Origin: CAVUPF01 sp963743285
Lineage (GTDB): Bacteria; Actinomycetota; Thermoleophilia; Solirubrobacterales; 70-9
NCBI GenBank assembly: GCA_963743285.1
Contig: CAVUPF010000001.1
Span: forward strand, 496,001-560,000
DNA: 64,000 bases
Direction: 5' to 3'
Shown: one piece after another, positions 22,789 to 30,194 of the stretch
How the letters are laid out: each line of letters starts with the position of its first letter
Numbering within the stretch: the first letter of the stretch is position 1
Notes under the pieces: model-generated
Told to the model about the DNA's origin: nothing
The model's input: the letters and a program-made list of their open reading frames with translations, nothing else
Database searches by the model: none
Program-made: the position numbers and the translations under genes

Positions 22789-22892
22789 TCGCCGAGCATG
22801 GCACGCGATCCGGCGATTCTCCGGTGCGGCAGTTCCCGCCTCAGGTCGAAGCGGCGAGCTCCCGGACAGACCGAGGCGCCGGAAAAAGAGAA

Positions 22893-23117
22893 GGCGCCAG
22901 TCAGTCGGCGGGCGCCATCACGCCGGTGACGCTGTCACCCACGAAGCACGGCTTCTCGTTGCCCTCGACCTCGAGGGTGAAGCGGGTCACCACCTGCCAC
23001 CAGCCGCCGCCGACCTCCTCGACGGAGACGACCTCGGCCCGCTCGCGGACGCGGCTGTCGACCGGCACCGGGGCGGGAAAGCGGATCTTGTTGAAGCCTT
23101 ATGAATTGTTCGGCCCA
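22893..23117 (-). repeat. MaoC 3'-end repeat, copy 3
   Basis: The best-preserved copy: the minus strand reads FPAPVPVDSRVRERAEVV, EEVGGGWWQVVTRFTLEVEG, KPCFVGDSVTGVMAPAD and stops at 22901. It is nearly identical to copy 4 from GGCGCCAGTCAGTCGGCGGG to GGCACCGGGGCGGG (about 185 bp with two differences seen). The right edge has the junction GAAGCCTTATGAATTGTTC. It separates the HigBA cassette from the Doc cassette. Confidence 0.85.
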
Positions 23118-23164
23118 ATCCGCTGCACAGCGACGGCGGCCGCGACTGCAACAATGTTTAGATA

Positions 23165-23317
23165 ATGAAGTCCCACGCGCCATCGATTCCCGCCAAGAAG
23201 ACGGCACCGAAGCGCGAGTTGAAGTCCGGGCTGCCAGGCACTCCGGAGGAGCAGCGCCGAGAGCTTCGGGCTGCGATAAAAAAGCACAACGAGACCCTGC
23301 GCCGCCTGGCCGAGTAA
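23165..23317 (+). CDS. Small putative antitoxin of the Doc cassette
   Basis: A 50-residue basic protein: MKSHAPSIPAKKTAPKRELK, then SGLPGTPEEQRRELRAAIKK and HNETLRRLAE. The last half should form one amphipathic helix, the size and shape of a short antitoxin that wraps a Fic/Doc toxin. The AT-rich AATGTTTAGATA before ATG 23165 may be its promoter. The toxin frame starts 18 bp downstream. The family is not certain; position and order are the main evidence. Confidence 0.5.
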   Translation: MKSHAPSIPAKKTAPKRELKSGLPGTPEEQRRELRAAIKKHNETLRRLAE

Positions 23318-23335
23318 AGACACAGGCGAAGCAGC

Positions 23336-23730
23336 TTGGTCTATTACCTTGAGCTCGATGACTATTGCCGAATCGCGGCCGAGGTCCTTGGTCTCGACCC
23401 TGAGCAGGTAGCCGAGTTGCCAAACATCGGCTTGGCCGATTCGGCCTTGGCCGCGCCGCGCGCCGGGTTCGGCGACCAAGAGGCATTCCCGACGCTCATC
23501 GAGAAGGCCGCCATCCTCGTTGAGCGATGTCGCGCAACCATCCGTTGCCCGACGGCAACAAGCGCTGCGCCTTCCTTGCGCTGGAGCGCTTCCTAGCAGC
23601 CAATGACCGCCCGATTCTCAATGCCGATCCCGATGCAGACGTGCCGATGATGGACCGCATTGCCGCGGGGAATGCCAGCCAAGACGAGATTGCTGCCTGG
23701 CTAGAACAGCGATCCAACCCCTCCGGTTGA
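23336..23730 (+). pseudogene. doc: Doc/Fic-family toxin, frameshifted
   Basis: The frame from TTG 23336 encodes a Doc N-terminus (VYYLELDDYCRIAAEVLGLD through AFPTLIEKAAILVERC). Near 23527 the homology moves to the frame SRNHPLPDGNKRCAFLALER, which carries the Fic active-site motif (HPxxDGNKR) and ends WLEQRSNPSG at 23730. One missing base explains the shift. Doc toxins phosphorylate EF-Tu. Loss of frame in the toxin beside an intact small antitoxin frame is the expected direction of decay, but a sequencing error cannot be excluded. Confidence 0.78.
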
Positions 23731-23803
23731 TCTCTCTACCGCGGAGGACGACCCCGAAGGTCATGCGTCATCGCCAAGCGGGAGAGTCCCAGGGAGGCCG
23801 CTC

Positions 23804-23992
23804 TTGTTCATTCTCGGGTGGAGCAGAGCCCGCGACCCCAACGCCGCCGGGGCGACGCTCGGCGAGGTCGCAGCCGAGCTGGAACGCATCCAGTTCGAGG
23901 TCCAAGCGCTCCTCGACCGGCAGCGCCAGATCGCGGCCCAGCTTCGCGGGATGCTCGAACTGAGGATCTGGCCGAGCGCCGTGCCGGCATAA
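23804..23992 (+). CDS. Small helical hypothetical protein
   Basis: A 62-residue frame starting TTG 23804 with AGGGAGG at good spacing. Residues 18-50 (EVAAELERIQFEVQALLDRQ then RQIAAQLRGML) should form a coiled coil. No family recognised. It ends 5 bp before MaoC repeat copy 4, so it belongs to the same cassette as the Doc pair. Confidence 0.4.
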   Translation: MFILGWSRARDPNAAGATLGEVAAELERIQFEVQALLDRQRQIAAQLRGMLELRIWPSAVPA

Positions 23993-23997
23993 GAGGT

Positions 23998-24198
23998 GGC
24001 GCCAGTCAGTCGGCGGGCGCCATCACGCCGGTGACGCTGTCACCCACGAAGCACGGCTTCTCGTTGCCCTCGACCTCGAGGGTGAAGCGGGTCACCACCT
24101 GCCACCAGCCGCCGCCGACCTCCTCGACGGAGACGACCTCGGCACGCTCGCGGACGCGACTGTCGACCGGCACCGGGGCGGGGAACATGATCCGATTG
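23998..24198 (-). repeat. MaoC 3'-end repeat, copy 4
   Basis: Nearly identical to copy 3 over its left 185 bp. Its last bases (GATCCGATTG) follow copy 2 instead. The shared junction core is missing here: after 24198 the sequence switches to a transposase remnant. The minus frame reads IMFPAPVPVDSRVRERAEVV to MAPAD, stopping at 24006. Confidence 0.82.
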
Positions 24199-24384
24199 CG
24201 GCCGGCGTTGGCGGCGCCCGGCCGGGTCTTGGCGCAGCCGCAGCACCTGCCCGGCCAGGGCCTCGAGCCCGGGCCGCCGCGCTAGCGTCGCGACCAGCGC
24301 CACGCCGGCGCCCGAGACCGCCCGCTCGTCGTCGAACTCGACCCTCGGCCCGTCCAGTCCGACCGGCCCGTCATCGTGCACCAT
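24199..24384 (-). pseudogene. IS1380-like transposase, N-terminal remnant
   Basis: From ATG 24384, preceded by AGGAGG, the minus strand encodes VEFDDERAVSGAGVALVATL and ARRPGLEALAGQVL, the N-terminus of IS1380-family transposases. After a frameshift near 24240 comes PGAANAGR, the next conserved motif. There it joins MaoC repeat copy 4. Only about 60 of about 450 residues remain, so the element is dead. Confidence 0.6.
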
Positions 24385-24389
24385 CAAGG

Positions 24390-24453
24390 TGACCTCCTGA
24401 ACTCGGGCCGCGGCTGGCCTCAACAGCCGCTCTCAAGCCCTTTCAGGAGGTCA
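24390..24453. repeat. 12-bp perfect inverted repeat beside the transposase remnant
   Basis: TGACCTCCTGAA (24390-24401) and TTCAGGAGGTCA (24442-24453) pair perfectly over a 40-bp spacer. The left arm is also the ribosome site of the transposase remnant. It may be a hairpin that hides that site, or part of an insertion-sequence end. Confidence 0.45.
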
Positions 24454-24491
24454 TTCTTCGTTCAGGGTCGGACGAGATCGGTTGATCGAGA

Positions 24492-25940
24492 CTAGATCGA
24501 ATGGGCGCGGGCCAGCTCGACCAGGAGCCGGACGCCGAAGCCGCTAGCGCCATCGCCGGTGTAGGGGCGGCCGACGTCCCAGGCGGTGCCGGCGATGTCG
24601 AGGTGGGCCCAGGGACGACCGTCGACGAACTCCTCGAGGAAGGAGCCGGCGTAGATCGTGCCGGCCTTGCGCTTCGCCGAGGCGTTGGTGAGGTCGGCGA
24701 CGGTGCCCTTCGTCAGCTCCTTGTACTCGGGGTGCAGGGGCAGGCGCCAGACCAGCTCCCCGCTCGCCTCGCCGGCCTCCACGACCTCCCCGGCCAGCTC
24801 GTCATCGTTGGAGATCACCGCCGCGTAGGTCGAACCGAGCGCGATCAGGACGGCGCCGGTCAGGGTGGCGAGGTCGATCAGCCGCTCGGCGCCCAACTCG
24901 ACCGCGTAGGCGAGGGCATCGGCGAGGATCAGGCGGCCCTCGGCGTCGGTGTTGTTGACCTCGACCGTCTTGCCGTTGTACTGGGTGATGATGTCGCCCG
25001 GCTTGACCGCGGTGCCCGAGGGCATGTTCTCGGTCGCGGGGACGACGGCGAGCAGGTCGATCGCCAGCTCAAGCTCGGCGATCGCCGCCACCGTCTCCAG
25101 CACCGCGGCGGCGCCCGACATGTCCATCTTCATCTCCTCCATCGCGGCGGAGGGCTTGATCGAGATGCCGCCGGTGTCGAAGGTGACGCCCTTGCCGATC
25201 AGCCCGAGGGTTGGGCCCGAGCCTTTGCCGGCGTAGCGCAGGACGATCAGCCGCGGCGGCTCGGCGCCGCCCTGGCTGACCGCGACCAGGCCTCCCATCG
25301 CCTTCGCGACGATCTGCTCGCGGTCGAGCACCTCGACCGCGACCGCGTCGTGCTCGGCGGCGATCTCCTCAGCCCGCGCTGCGAGGTAGGTCGGCGTGGC
25401 GATGTTGGAGGGCAGGTTCTGCAGGTCGCGGGCACGGTTTTGGGCCGTGGCACAGACGCGGGCTGCCTCCGCCGCCGCGGCAAGGCGCTCGGGGCCCAGC
25501 AACTGCAGCGACTCGATCGCGGCGGGGCTGGGGTCGTCGGGGTCGGCGCTGAGGAAGCGGTCGAAGCGGTAGGCGGCGAGGATCGTCCCGGTGATCAGGC
25601 CCGCGGCCAGATCCGCGGCGCTGGCGCCGCCCGGCGCGGGCTCGGGCAAAGACCAGGCGAGCGACTTCGCCCGCAGCTCGACCGCCTTGCGCGCCGCCAG
25701 CGCCGCCGCGACCCGGGCGCGCTCGGCGTCCATCTCCTGCCGCTTGCCGAGCCCGACGACCAACAGCCGGCCCGGTCTTCCCGGGTGCAGGAGCGCCAGC
25801 TTCTTGAAGGCGCTCCTGGCGTCGGCGGCCCCCGGGGCGGCGGCGAACTCGGCCGGCAGCCCCTCGCCGTCATAGAGGCCGATCACGACCAGGTCGGCCT
25901 CTACCTCGGGCGGCTCGATCTGGCGGACCTCGACCTGCAT
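24492..25940 (-). CDS. pepA: Leucyl aminopeptidase (M17)
   Basis: A 482-residue cytosolic, di-metal aminopeptidase that removes N-terminal residues from peptides. The N-terminal domain (about 1-160) is poorly conserved. The catalytic domain has LIGKGVTFDTGGISIKP (metal-binding Lys/Asp), MKMDMSGAAAVL and the signature NTDAEGRLILADAL, then LIDLATLTGA and AHLDIAGTAW. ATG 25940 is preferred to a GTG nine codons upstream because the family begins near MQVEVRQ. It is divergent from the thiolase gene and is the first undisturbed core gene right of the TA region. Confidence 0.95.
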   Translation of the reverse strand: MQVEVRQIEPPEVEADLVVIGLYDGEGLPAEFAAAPGAADARSAFKKLALLHPGRPGRLLVVGLGKRQEMDAERARVAAALAARKAVELRAKSLAWSLPEPAPGGASAADLAAGLITGTILAAYRFDRFLSADPDDPSPAAIESLQLLGPERLAAAAEAARVCATAQNRARDLQNLPSNIATPTYLAARAEEIAAEHDAVAVEVLDREQIVAKAMGGLVAVSQGGAEPPRLIVLRYAGKGSGPTLGLIGKGVTFDTGGISIKPSAAMEEMKMDMSGAAAVLETVAAIAELELAIDLLAVVPATENMPSGTAVKPGDIITQYNGKTVEVNNTDAEGRLILADALAYAVELGAERLIDLATLTGAVLIALGSTYAAVISNDDELAGEVVEAGEASGELVWRLPLHPEYKELTKGTVADLTNASAKRKAGTIYAGSFLEEFVDGRPWAHLDIAGTAWDVGRPYTGDGASGFGVRLLVELARAHSI

Positions 25941-26059
25941 GGGCGGCGAGTCTATGCGCTTGCGCACGCAGCCTGGCGAGCCCTCCCGGTATCGTCCGGC
26001 TCAGGGCAGGCGCCCTTGGAATCGCACCTCACGACCTCGCGCAGAGAGAAAGGCAGTAG

Positions 26060-27247
26060 ATGCCCAGCACAGTGATCCTCGCAACCGCCCGCACTCCCTT
26101 CGGGAAGATGGGCGGGGGCCTGTCCTCGCTCGATGCGACCGACCTCGGCGCCGAGGCGATCGCGGCCGCGCTGGAGCGCTCCGGCGTGGGGCCCGAGCAG
26201 GTCCAGCAGGTTGTCTTCGGACAGGTCCTTCAGGCCGGCCAGGGGCAGATCCCCTCGCGCCAGGCCCAGATCAAGGCCGGCATCCCGAAGGAGGTCCCTT
26301 CGGAGACGATCAACAAGGTCTGTGCTTCGGGCATGCGCTCGATTGGAATCGCCGACCTCTCGATCCGCGCCGGGGAGACCGAGGTCGCGGTGACCGGCGG
26401 GATGGAGTCGATGAGCCAGGCGCCCTATCTGCTGCCCGGCGCCCGCTTCGGCTTCCGGATGGGCGACGTCAGCGCCGTCGACGCGATGACCCACGACGGC
26501 CTCACGAACCCCTTCACCCACAAGCAGATGATCGACGAGGCGAGCGAGGTCTCCAACGAACTGGAGATCAGCCGCGTCGACATGGACCGCTTCGCCGAGC
26601 GCTCGCACCGCCTCGCCGCCGAGGCGACCGACGCCGGCCGCCTCGCCGAGGAGATCGTCGGGGTCACCGTGAATTCGCGCAAGGGCAAGAGCACGGTCGA
26701 GATCGACGAGGCGATCCGACCCGACACCAACCTCGACACGCTCGCCAAGCTGAGGGCGGTCGGCGGCGAGGACGCCACCCACACCGCCGGCAACTCGCCC
26801 GGCGTCAACGACGGCGCCGGCGCCGTCGTCGTCGCCGCGGAGGAGTGGGCCGAGAAGCAGGGCCGCGCCCCGCTGGCGCGGGTCCTCGCCTACGGCGCCG
26901 TCGCCGATGATTTCGCCTACCTGGCGAGGACCCCGGCCAAGGCCGCCGAGCAGGCCCTGGAGAAGATCGGTCGCAGCCCCTCCGAGGTCGACCTCTGGGA
27001 GATCAACGAGGCCTTTGCCTCGGTCGCGATCAACTCGATCCGGATGCTCGGCATCGATGAGGAGAAGGTCAACGTCAACGGCGGGGCGATCGCCCTCGGC
27101 CATCCGATCGGGGCCTCAGGCGCTCGCATCGTCGGCGCCCTGGTTCACGAGCTCGGCAGGCGCGGCGGCGGATTGGGCGTCGCGGCGATCTGCTCGGGTG
27201 GCGGCCAGGGGGACGCGATCGTGATCGAGGTCAACGGCTCGGCTTGA
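26060..27247 (+). CDS. Acetyl-CoA C-acetyltransferase (thiolase)
   Basis: A 395-residue biosynthetic/degradative thiolase. Catalytic Cys in NKVCASGMRSIGIADL (about C90), His in ALGHPIGASGARI and the second Cys in CSGGGQGDA. It condenses two acetyl-CoA or cleaves acetoacetyl-CoA; with the mutase and ETF genes downstream, a role in fatty or branched-chain acid breakdown is likely. The start has GAGAAAGG upstream. Its stop overlaps the TTG of the HAD gene. Confidence 0.95.
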   Translation: MPSTVILATARTPFGKMGGGLSSLDATDLGAEAIAAALERSGVGPEQVQQVVFGQVLQAGQGQIPSRQAQIKAGIPKEVPSETINKVCASGMRSIGIADLSIRAGETEVAVTGGMESMSQAPYLLPGARFGFRMGDVSAVDAMTHDGLTNPFTHKQMIDEASEVSNELEISRVDMDRFAERSHRLAAEATDAGRLAEEIVGVTVNSRKGKSTVEIDEAIRPDTNLDTLAKLRAVGGEDATHTAGNSPGVNDGAGAVVVAAEEWAEKQGRAPLARVLAYGAVADDFAYLARTPAKAAEQALEKIGRSPSEVDLWEINEAFASVAINSIRMLGIDEEKVNVNGGAIALGHPIGASGARIVGALVHELGRRGGGLGVAAICSGGGQGDAIVIEVNGSA

Positions 27248-28029
27248 GCCGCGCTGCCGCATTCTTCGATCTAGACAAGACCCTGATGGCAGGGTCGAGC
27301 GGCATGCAGTTCGCCCGCGTCGCCACCCGGCAGGGGATCGTCGGGCGGCGCCAGCTCGCGAGCTGGGCCGTGGAGCACCTGCGCTACCGGCTGCGCGGCA
27401 CGACCGACGAGCGCACCGCCGAGGTGCTGCGCGCGGCGCGCGAGCTGATCTCCGGCGTCTCGGAGAAGACGATCGACCGGATGGGGCCGGAGGTGATGGC
27501 GGCGATCCTGCCGCGCGTCTATCCCCGGATGCTGGACGAGGTCCACGCCCACCAAGACGCCGGTCGCGCCACCTTCATCATCAGCGCCGCCGGCAACGGC
27601 GTGGTCGCCTCGCTGGCCCAGGTGCTGGGCATGGAGGGCGGGATCGGCACCCGCTATGAGGTCGACGGCGAGGGCAACTTCACCGGTCGCTTCGACGGGC
27701 CCTTCGTCTACGGCGCCGGCAAGGTCGAGGCGATGCAGGCCTTCGCCGCCGCCCACGAGATCGACCTGAGCGCCTCCTACGCCTACTCGGACTCGCTGTC
27801 TGACCTGCCGATGCTGCGCGCGGTCGGCCACCCGGTGGCCGTCAACCCCGATCCGCCCCTGACCGAGATCGCCCGCCAGGAAGGCTGGCAGACGATGCGC
27901 TTTGAGCGGCTCGGCCGCCGCCTGCTCGCCGTCGCGATCACCCTGGCGGCGACAATCGCCGGCTTCGGCGGCTCCCGGATCGCCGCCCGCCGCAAGCCGC
28001 CGCCGCACCGCTTCGCGGCGCGGCGCTGA
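27244..28029 (+). CDS. HAD-IB family phosphatase with C-terminal membrane helix
   Basis: A 261-residue SerB-like HAD hydrolase: motif I FFDLDKTLMAG, motif II FIISAAGNG, Lys near GAGKVEAM and motif III YSDSLSDLPML. Residues about 225-245 (LLAVAITLAATIAGFGG) form a single hydrophobic helix with a basic tail, so it is probably anchored to the membrane with the catalytic domain inside. HAD-IB relatives include phosphoserine and lysophosphatidate phosphatases; the substrate is open. The TTG start overlaps the thiolase stop. Confidence 0.88.
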   Translation: MSRAAAFFDLDKTLMAGSSGMQFARVATRQGIVGRRQLASWAVEHLRYRLRGTTDERTAEVLRAARELISGVSEKTIDRMGPEVMAAILPRVYPRMLDEVHAHQDAGRATFIISAAGNGVVASLAQVLGMEGGIGTRYEVDGEGNFTGRFDGPFVYGAGKVEAMQAFAAAHEIDLSASYAYSDSLSDLPMLRAVGHPVAVNPDPPLTEIARQEGWQTMRFERLGRRLLAVAITLAATIAGFGGSRIAARRKPPPHRFAARR

Positions 28030-28054
28030 GCGCTCCCCCGCCTAGACTGTCGCA

Positions 28055-29677
28055 ATGGCGACCGAGCCACGGGCCAGGCCCGAGTTCAAGCAGCGCGACG
28101 CGGAGTTCTCGACCATCTCCGGCTACCCGGTGCGGCCGCTATACACGCCCAAGGACGCCCCCGCCGACCCCGACGCAACGATCGGCAGCCCCGGCGAGTA
28201 CCCGTTCACCCGCGGCCCCTACCCCTCGATGTATCGGGGCCGGCTCTGGACGATGCGCCAGTTCGCCGGCTTCGGCACGGTCGAAGAGACCAACGAGCGC
28301 TTCCACTACCTGCTCGACCACGGCCAGACGGGGCTCTCGACCGCCTTCGACATGCCGACCCTGATGGGCTATGACTCCGACCACACCCGCAGCCTTGGCG
28401 AGGTCGGCCGCGAGGGCGTCGCGGTCGACAGCCTCGACGACATGGAGCAGCTCTTCGCCGGGATCCCGCTCGGCGGGGTCAGCACCTCGATGACGATCAA
28501 CGCCCCGGCCGCGATCCTGCTCGCCTTCTACGTCTTGGTCGGCGAGCAGCAGGGGGTCGGGGTCGAGCAGCTGGCGGGCACGATCCAGACCGACATCCTC
28601 AAGGAGTACATCGCCCAGAAGGAGTGGTGCTTCCCGATCGAGCCGGCGATGCGGCTGATCACCGACATGATCGAGTGGTGCTCGCAGCAGATGCCCCGCT
28701 GGCACCCGATCTCGATCTCCGGCTACCACATCCGCGAGGCGGGCTCGACCGCCCAGCAGGAGCTGGCCTTCACCTTGAAGGACGGCTTCACCTACGTCGA
28801 GCGGGCGCTCGAGCGCGGCCTCGAGATCGACGACTTCGCCCCCCGCCTCTCCTTCTTCTTCAACGCCCACATCGACTTCTTCGAGGAGGTCGCCAAGTAC
28901 CGCGCGGCGCGACGGATCTGGGCGCGCGAGATGCGCGATACCTACGGCGCCAGGCGCGAGGAGTCGATGCGGCTGCGCTTCCACGCCCAGACCGCGGGCG
29001 TCTCGCTGACCGCCCAGCAGCCACTCAACAACGTGGTGCGGACCTCGCTGGAGGCGCTGGCGGCGGTGCTCGGCGGCACCCAGTCCCTGCACACCAACTC
29101 CTTCGATGAGGCGCTGGCATTGCCGACCGAGGCGGCGGTCCAGGTGGCGCTGCGCACCCAGCAGATCATCGCCATGGAGACCGGTGTGACGAACACGGTC
29201 GACCCGCTCGGCGGCTCCTGGTTCGTCGAGAAGCTGACCGAGGAGATGGAGCGCGCCGCCTATCAGTACTTCGCCCGCATCGACGCGCTGGGGGGGATGG
29301 TCGAGGCGATCCGCCAGAACTTCCCCCAGCGCGAGATCGCCGACGCCGCCTTCGCCTATCAGCAGGAGCTGGACGAGCGCCGTCGCATCGTGGTCGGGGT
29401 CAACGACTTCATCGACGACGACGAAGCCCAGACGCCGATCCTGCGCATCGACCCCGCCCTGGAACGCAAGCAGGTCGAGCGCCTGGGGGCGACGCGGGCG
29501 CGGCGCGACACCGCGGCGGTCGAGGCCTCCCTCACCGAGCTGAAGCGCGCCGCCGCTACCGAGCAGAACCTGATGGGACCGATCCTTGAGGCCGCCCGCG
29601 CCCGCGCCACCGAGGGCGAGATGATCGCGGCGATGCAGGAGGTCTTCGGGACCTACACCGAGTCACCGGTGTTCTAG
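28055..29677 (+). CDS. mcmA1: Methylmalonyl-CoA mutase, large (catalytic) subunit
   Basis: A 540-residue TIM-barrel subunit that lacks a B12 domain, as in archaeal-type two-subunit mutases. Substrate-binding motifs are TRGPYPSMYRGRLWTMRQFA, GQTGLSTAFDMPTLMGYDSD, SMTINAPA, AMRLITD (Arg equivalent to the carboxylate-binding residue of methylmalonyl-CoA mutase) and ISISGYHIREAGSTA. It interconverts succinyl-CoA and (R)-methylmalonyl-CoA. Its B12 subunit follows directly. An isobutyryl-CoA-type specificity is less likely given that Arg but is not excluded. Confidence 0.93.
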   Translation: MATEPRARPEFKQRDAEFSTISGYPVRPLYTPKDAPADPDATIGSPGEYPFTRGPYPSMYRGRLWTMRQFAGFGTVEETNERFHYLLDHGQTGLSTAFDMPTLMGYDSDHTRSLGEVGREGVAVDSLDDMEQLFAGIPLGGVSTSMTINAPAAILLAFYVLVGEQQGVGVEQLAGTIQTDILKEYIAQKEWCFPIEPAMRLITDMIEWCSQQMPRWHPISISGYHIREAGSTAQQELAFTLKDGFTYVERALERGLEIDDFAPRLSFFFNAHIDFFEEVAKYRAARRIWAREMRDTYGARREESMRLRFHAQTAGVSLTAQQPLNNVVRTSLEALAAVLGGTQSLHTNSFDEALALPTEAAVQVALRTQQIIAMETGVTNTVDPLGGSWFVEKLTEEMERAAYQYFARIDALGGMVEAIRQNFPQREIADAAFAYQQELDERRRIVVGVNDFIDDDEAQTPILRIDPALERKQVERLGATRARRDTAAVEASLTELKRAAATEQNLMGPILEAARARATEGEMIAAMQEVFGTYTESPVF

Positions 29678-29691
29678 GGTTGCCGCCGCCG

Positions 29692-30117
29692 ATGGAGGCC
29701 GCCACCGCCCGCAAGATCCGCGTCGTCGTCGCCAAGCCCGGCCTGGACGGGCACGACCGCGGCGCCAAGATCATCGCCCGCGCCCTGCGCGACGCCGGCA
29801 TGGAGGTGATCTACACGGGCCTTCACCAGACTCCCGAGCAGATCGCCGAGACGGTGATCCAGGAGGACGCCGACGCGGTCGGCCTCTCGATCCTCTCCGG
29901 CGCCCACATGACCCTGGTACCGCGCGTCGTGGAGCTGCTCACCGCGCAGGGGGTCGACGACGTCTTGGTCACGGTCGGCGGAACGATCCCCGCCGATGAC
30001 ATCCCCGAGCTGAAGCGGCTCGGGGTCGCCGAGGTCTTCACGCCGGGGGCCGGCACCGATGAGATCGTCGAGTTCATCCGCGACGGGGCGGCCGAGCGCC
30101 ACCGAGCCGCGCAATGA
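29692..30117 (+). CDS. mcmA2: Methylmalonyl-CoA mutase, cobalamin-binding subunit
   Basis: A 141-residue B12-binding Rossmann domain: VVVAKPGLDGHDRGAKII holds the DxHxxG cobalt-ligand motif, then GLSILSGAH and VTVGGTIPADD complete the nucleotide-loop contacts. ATG 29692 is chosen; TTG 29680 just after the catalytic-subunit stop is possible and adds four residues. It completes the split mutase; its chaperone MeaB is at the left end of the window. Confidence 0.93.
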   Translation: MEAATARKIRVVVAKPGLDGHDRGAKIIARALRDAGMEVIYTGLHQTPEQIAETVIQEDADAVGLSILSGAHMTLVPRVVELLTAQGVDDVLVTVGGTIPADDIPELKRLGVAEVFTPGAGTDEIVEFIRDGAAERHRAAQ

Positions 30118-30143
30118 CTACACATCATCGTGAATAGATAAAC

Positions 30144-30161
30144 TGACTGACTGGTCAGTCA
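30144..30161. promoter_or_regulatory. TetR-like operator upstream of the ETF operon
   Basis: TGACTGAC TG GTCAGTCA is a perfect 8-2-8 palindrome 33 bp before the etfB start, next to an AT-rich promoter-like TAGATAAAC. Palindromes of this type are recognised by TetR-family repressors of fatty-acid and acyl-CoA genes in actinobacteria. No tetR gene is in this window. Confidence 0.65.
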
Positions 30162-30194
30162 ACCAGCCCGAGAACCAGCCAAGGAGGCTTGAAC

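Noticed and set aside
19193..23117. Resemblance of the repeat junction (minus strand GAACAATTCATAAGG) to integron attC ends, which often contain AACAATTC.
   Set aside because: No matching second arm, no paired core boxes and no stem of attC type can be found around the junction, and no integron integrase is in the window. The match is short enough to be chance.
24501..26075. Plus-strand open frame of 524 codons over pepA.
   Set aside because: Antisense to a complete M17 aminopeptidase with all catalytic motifs.
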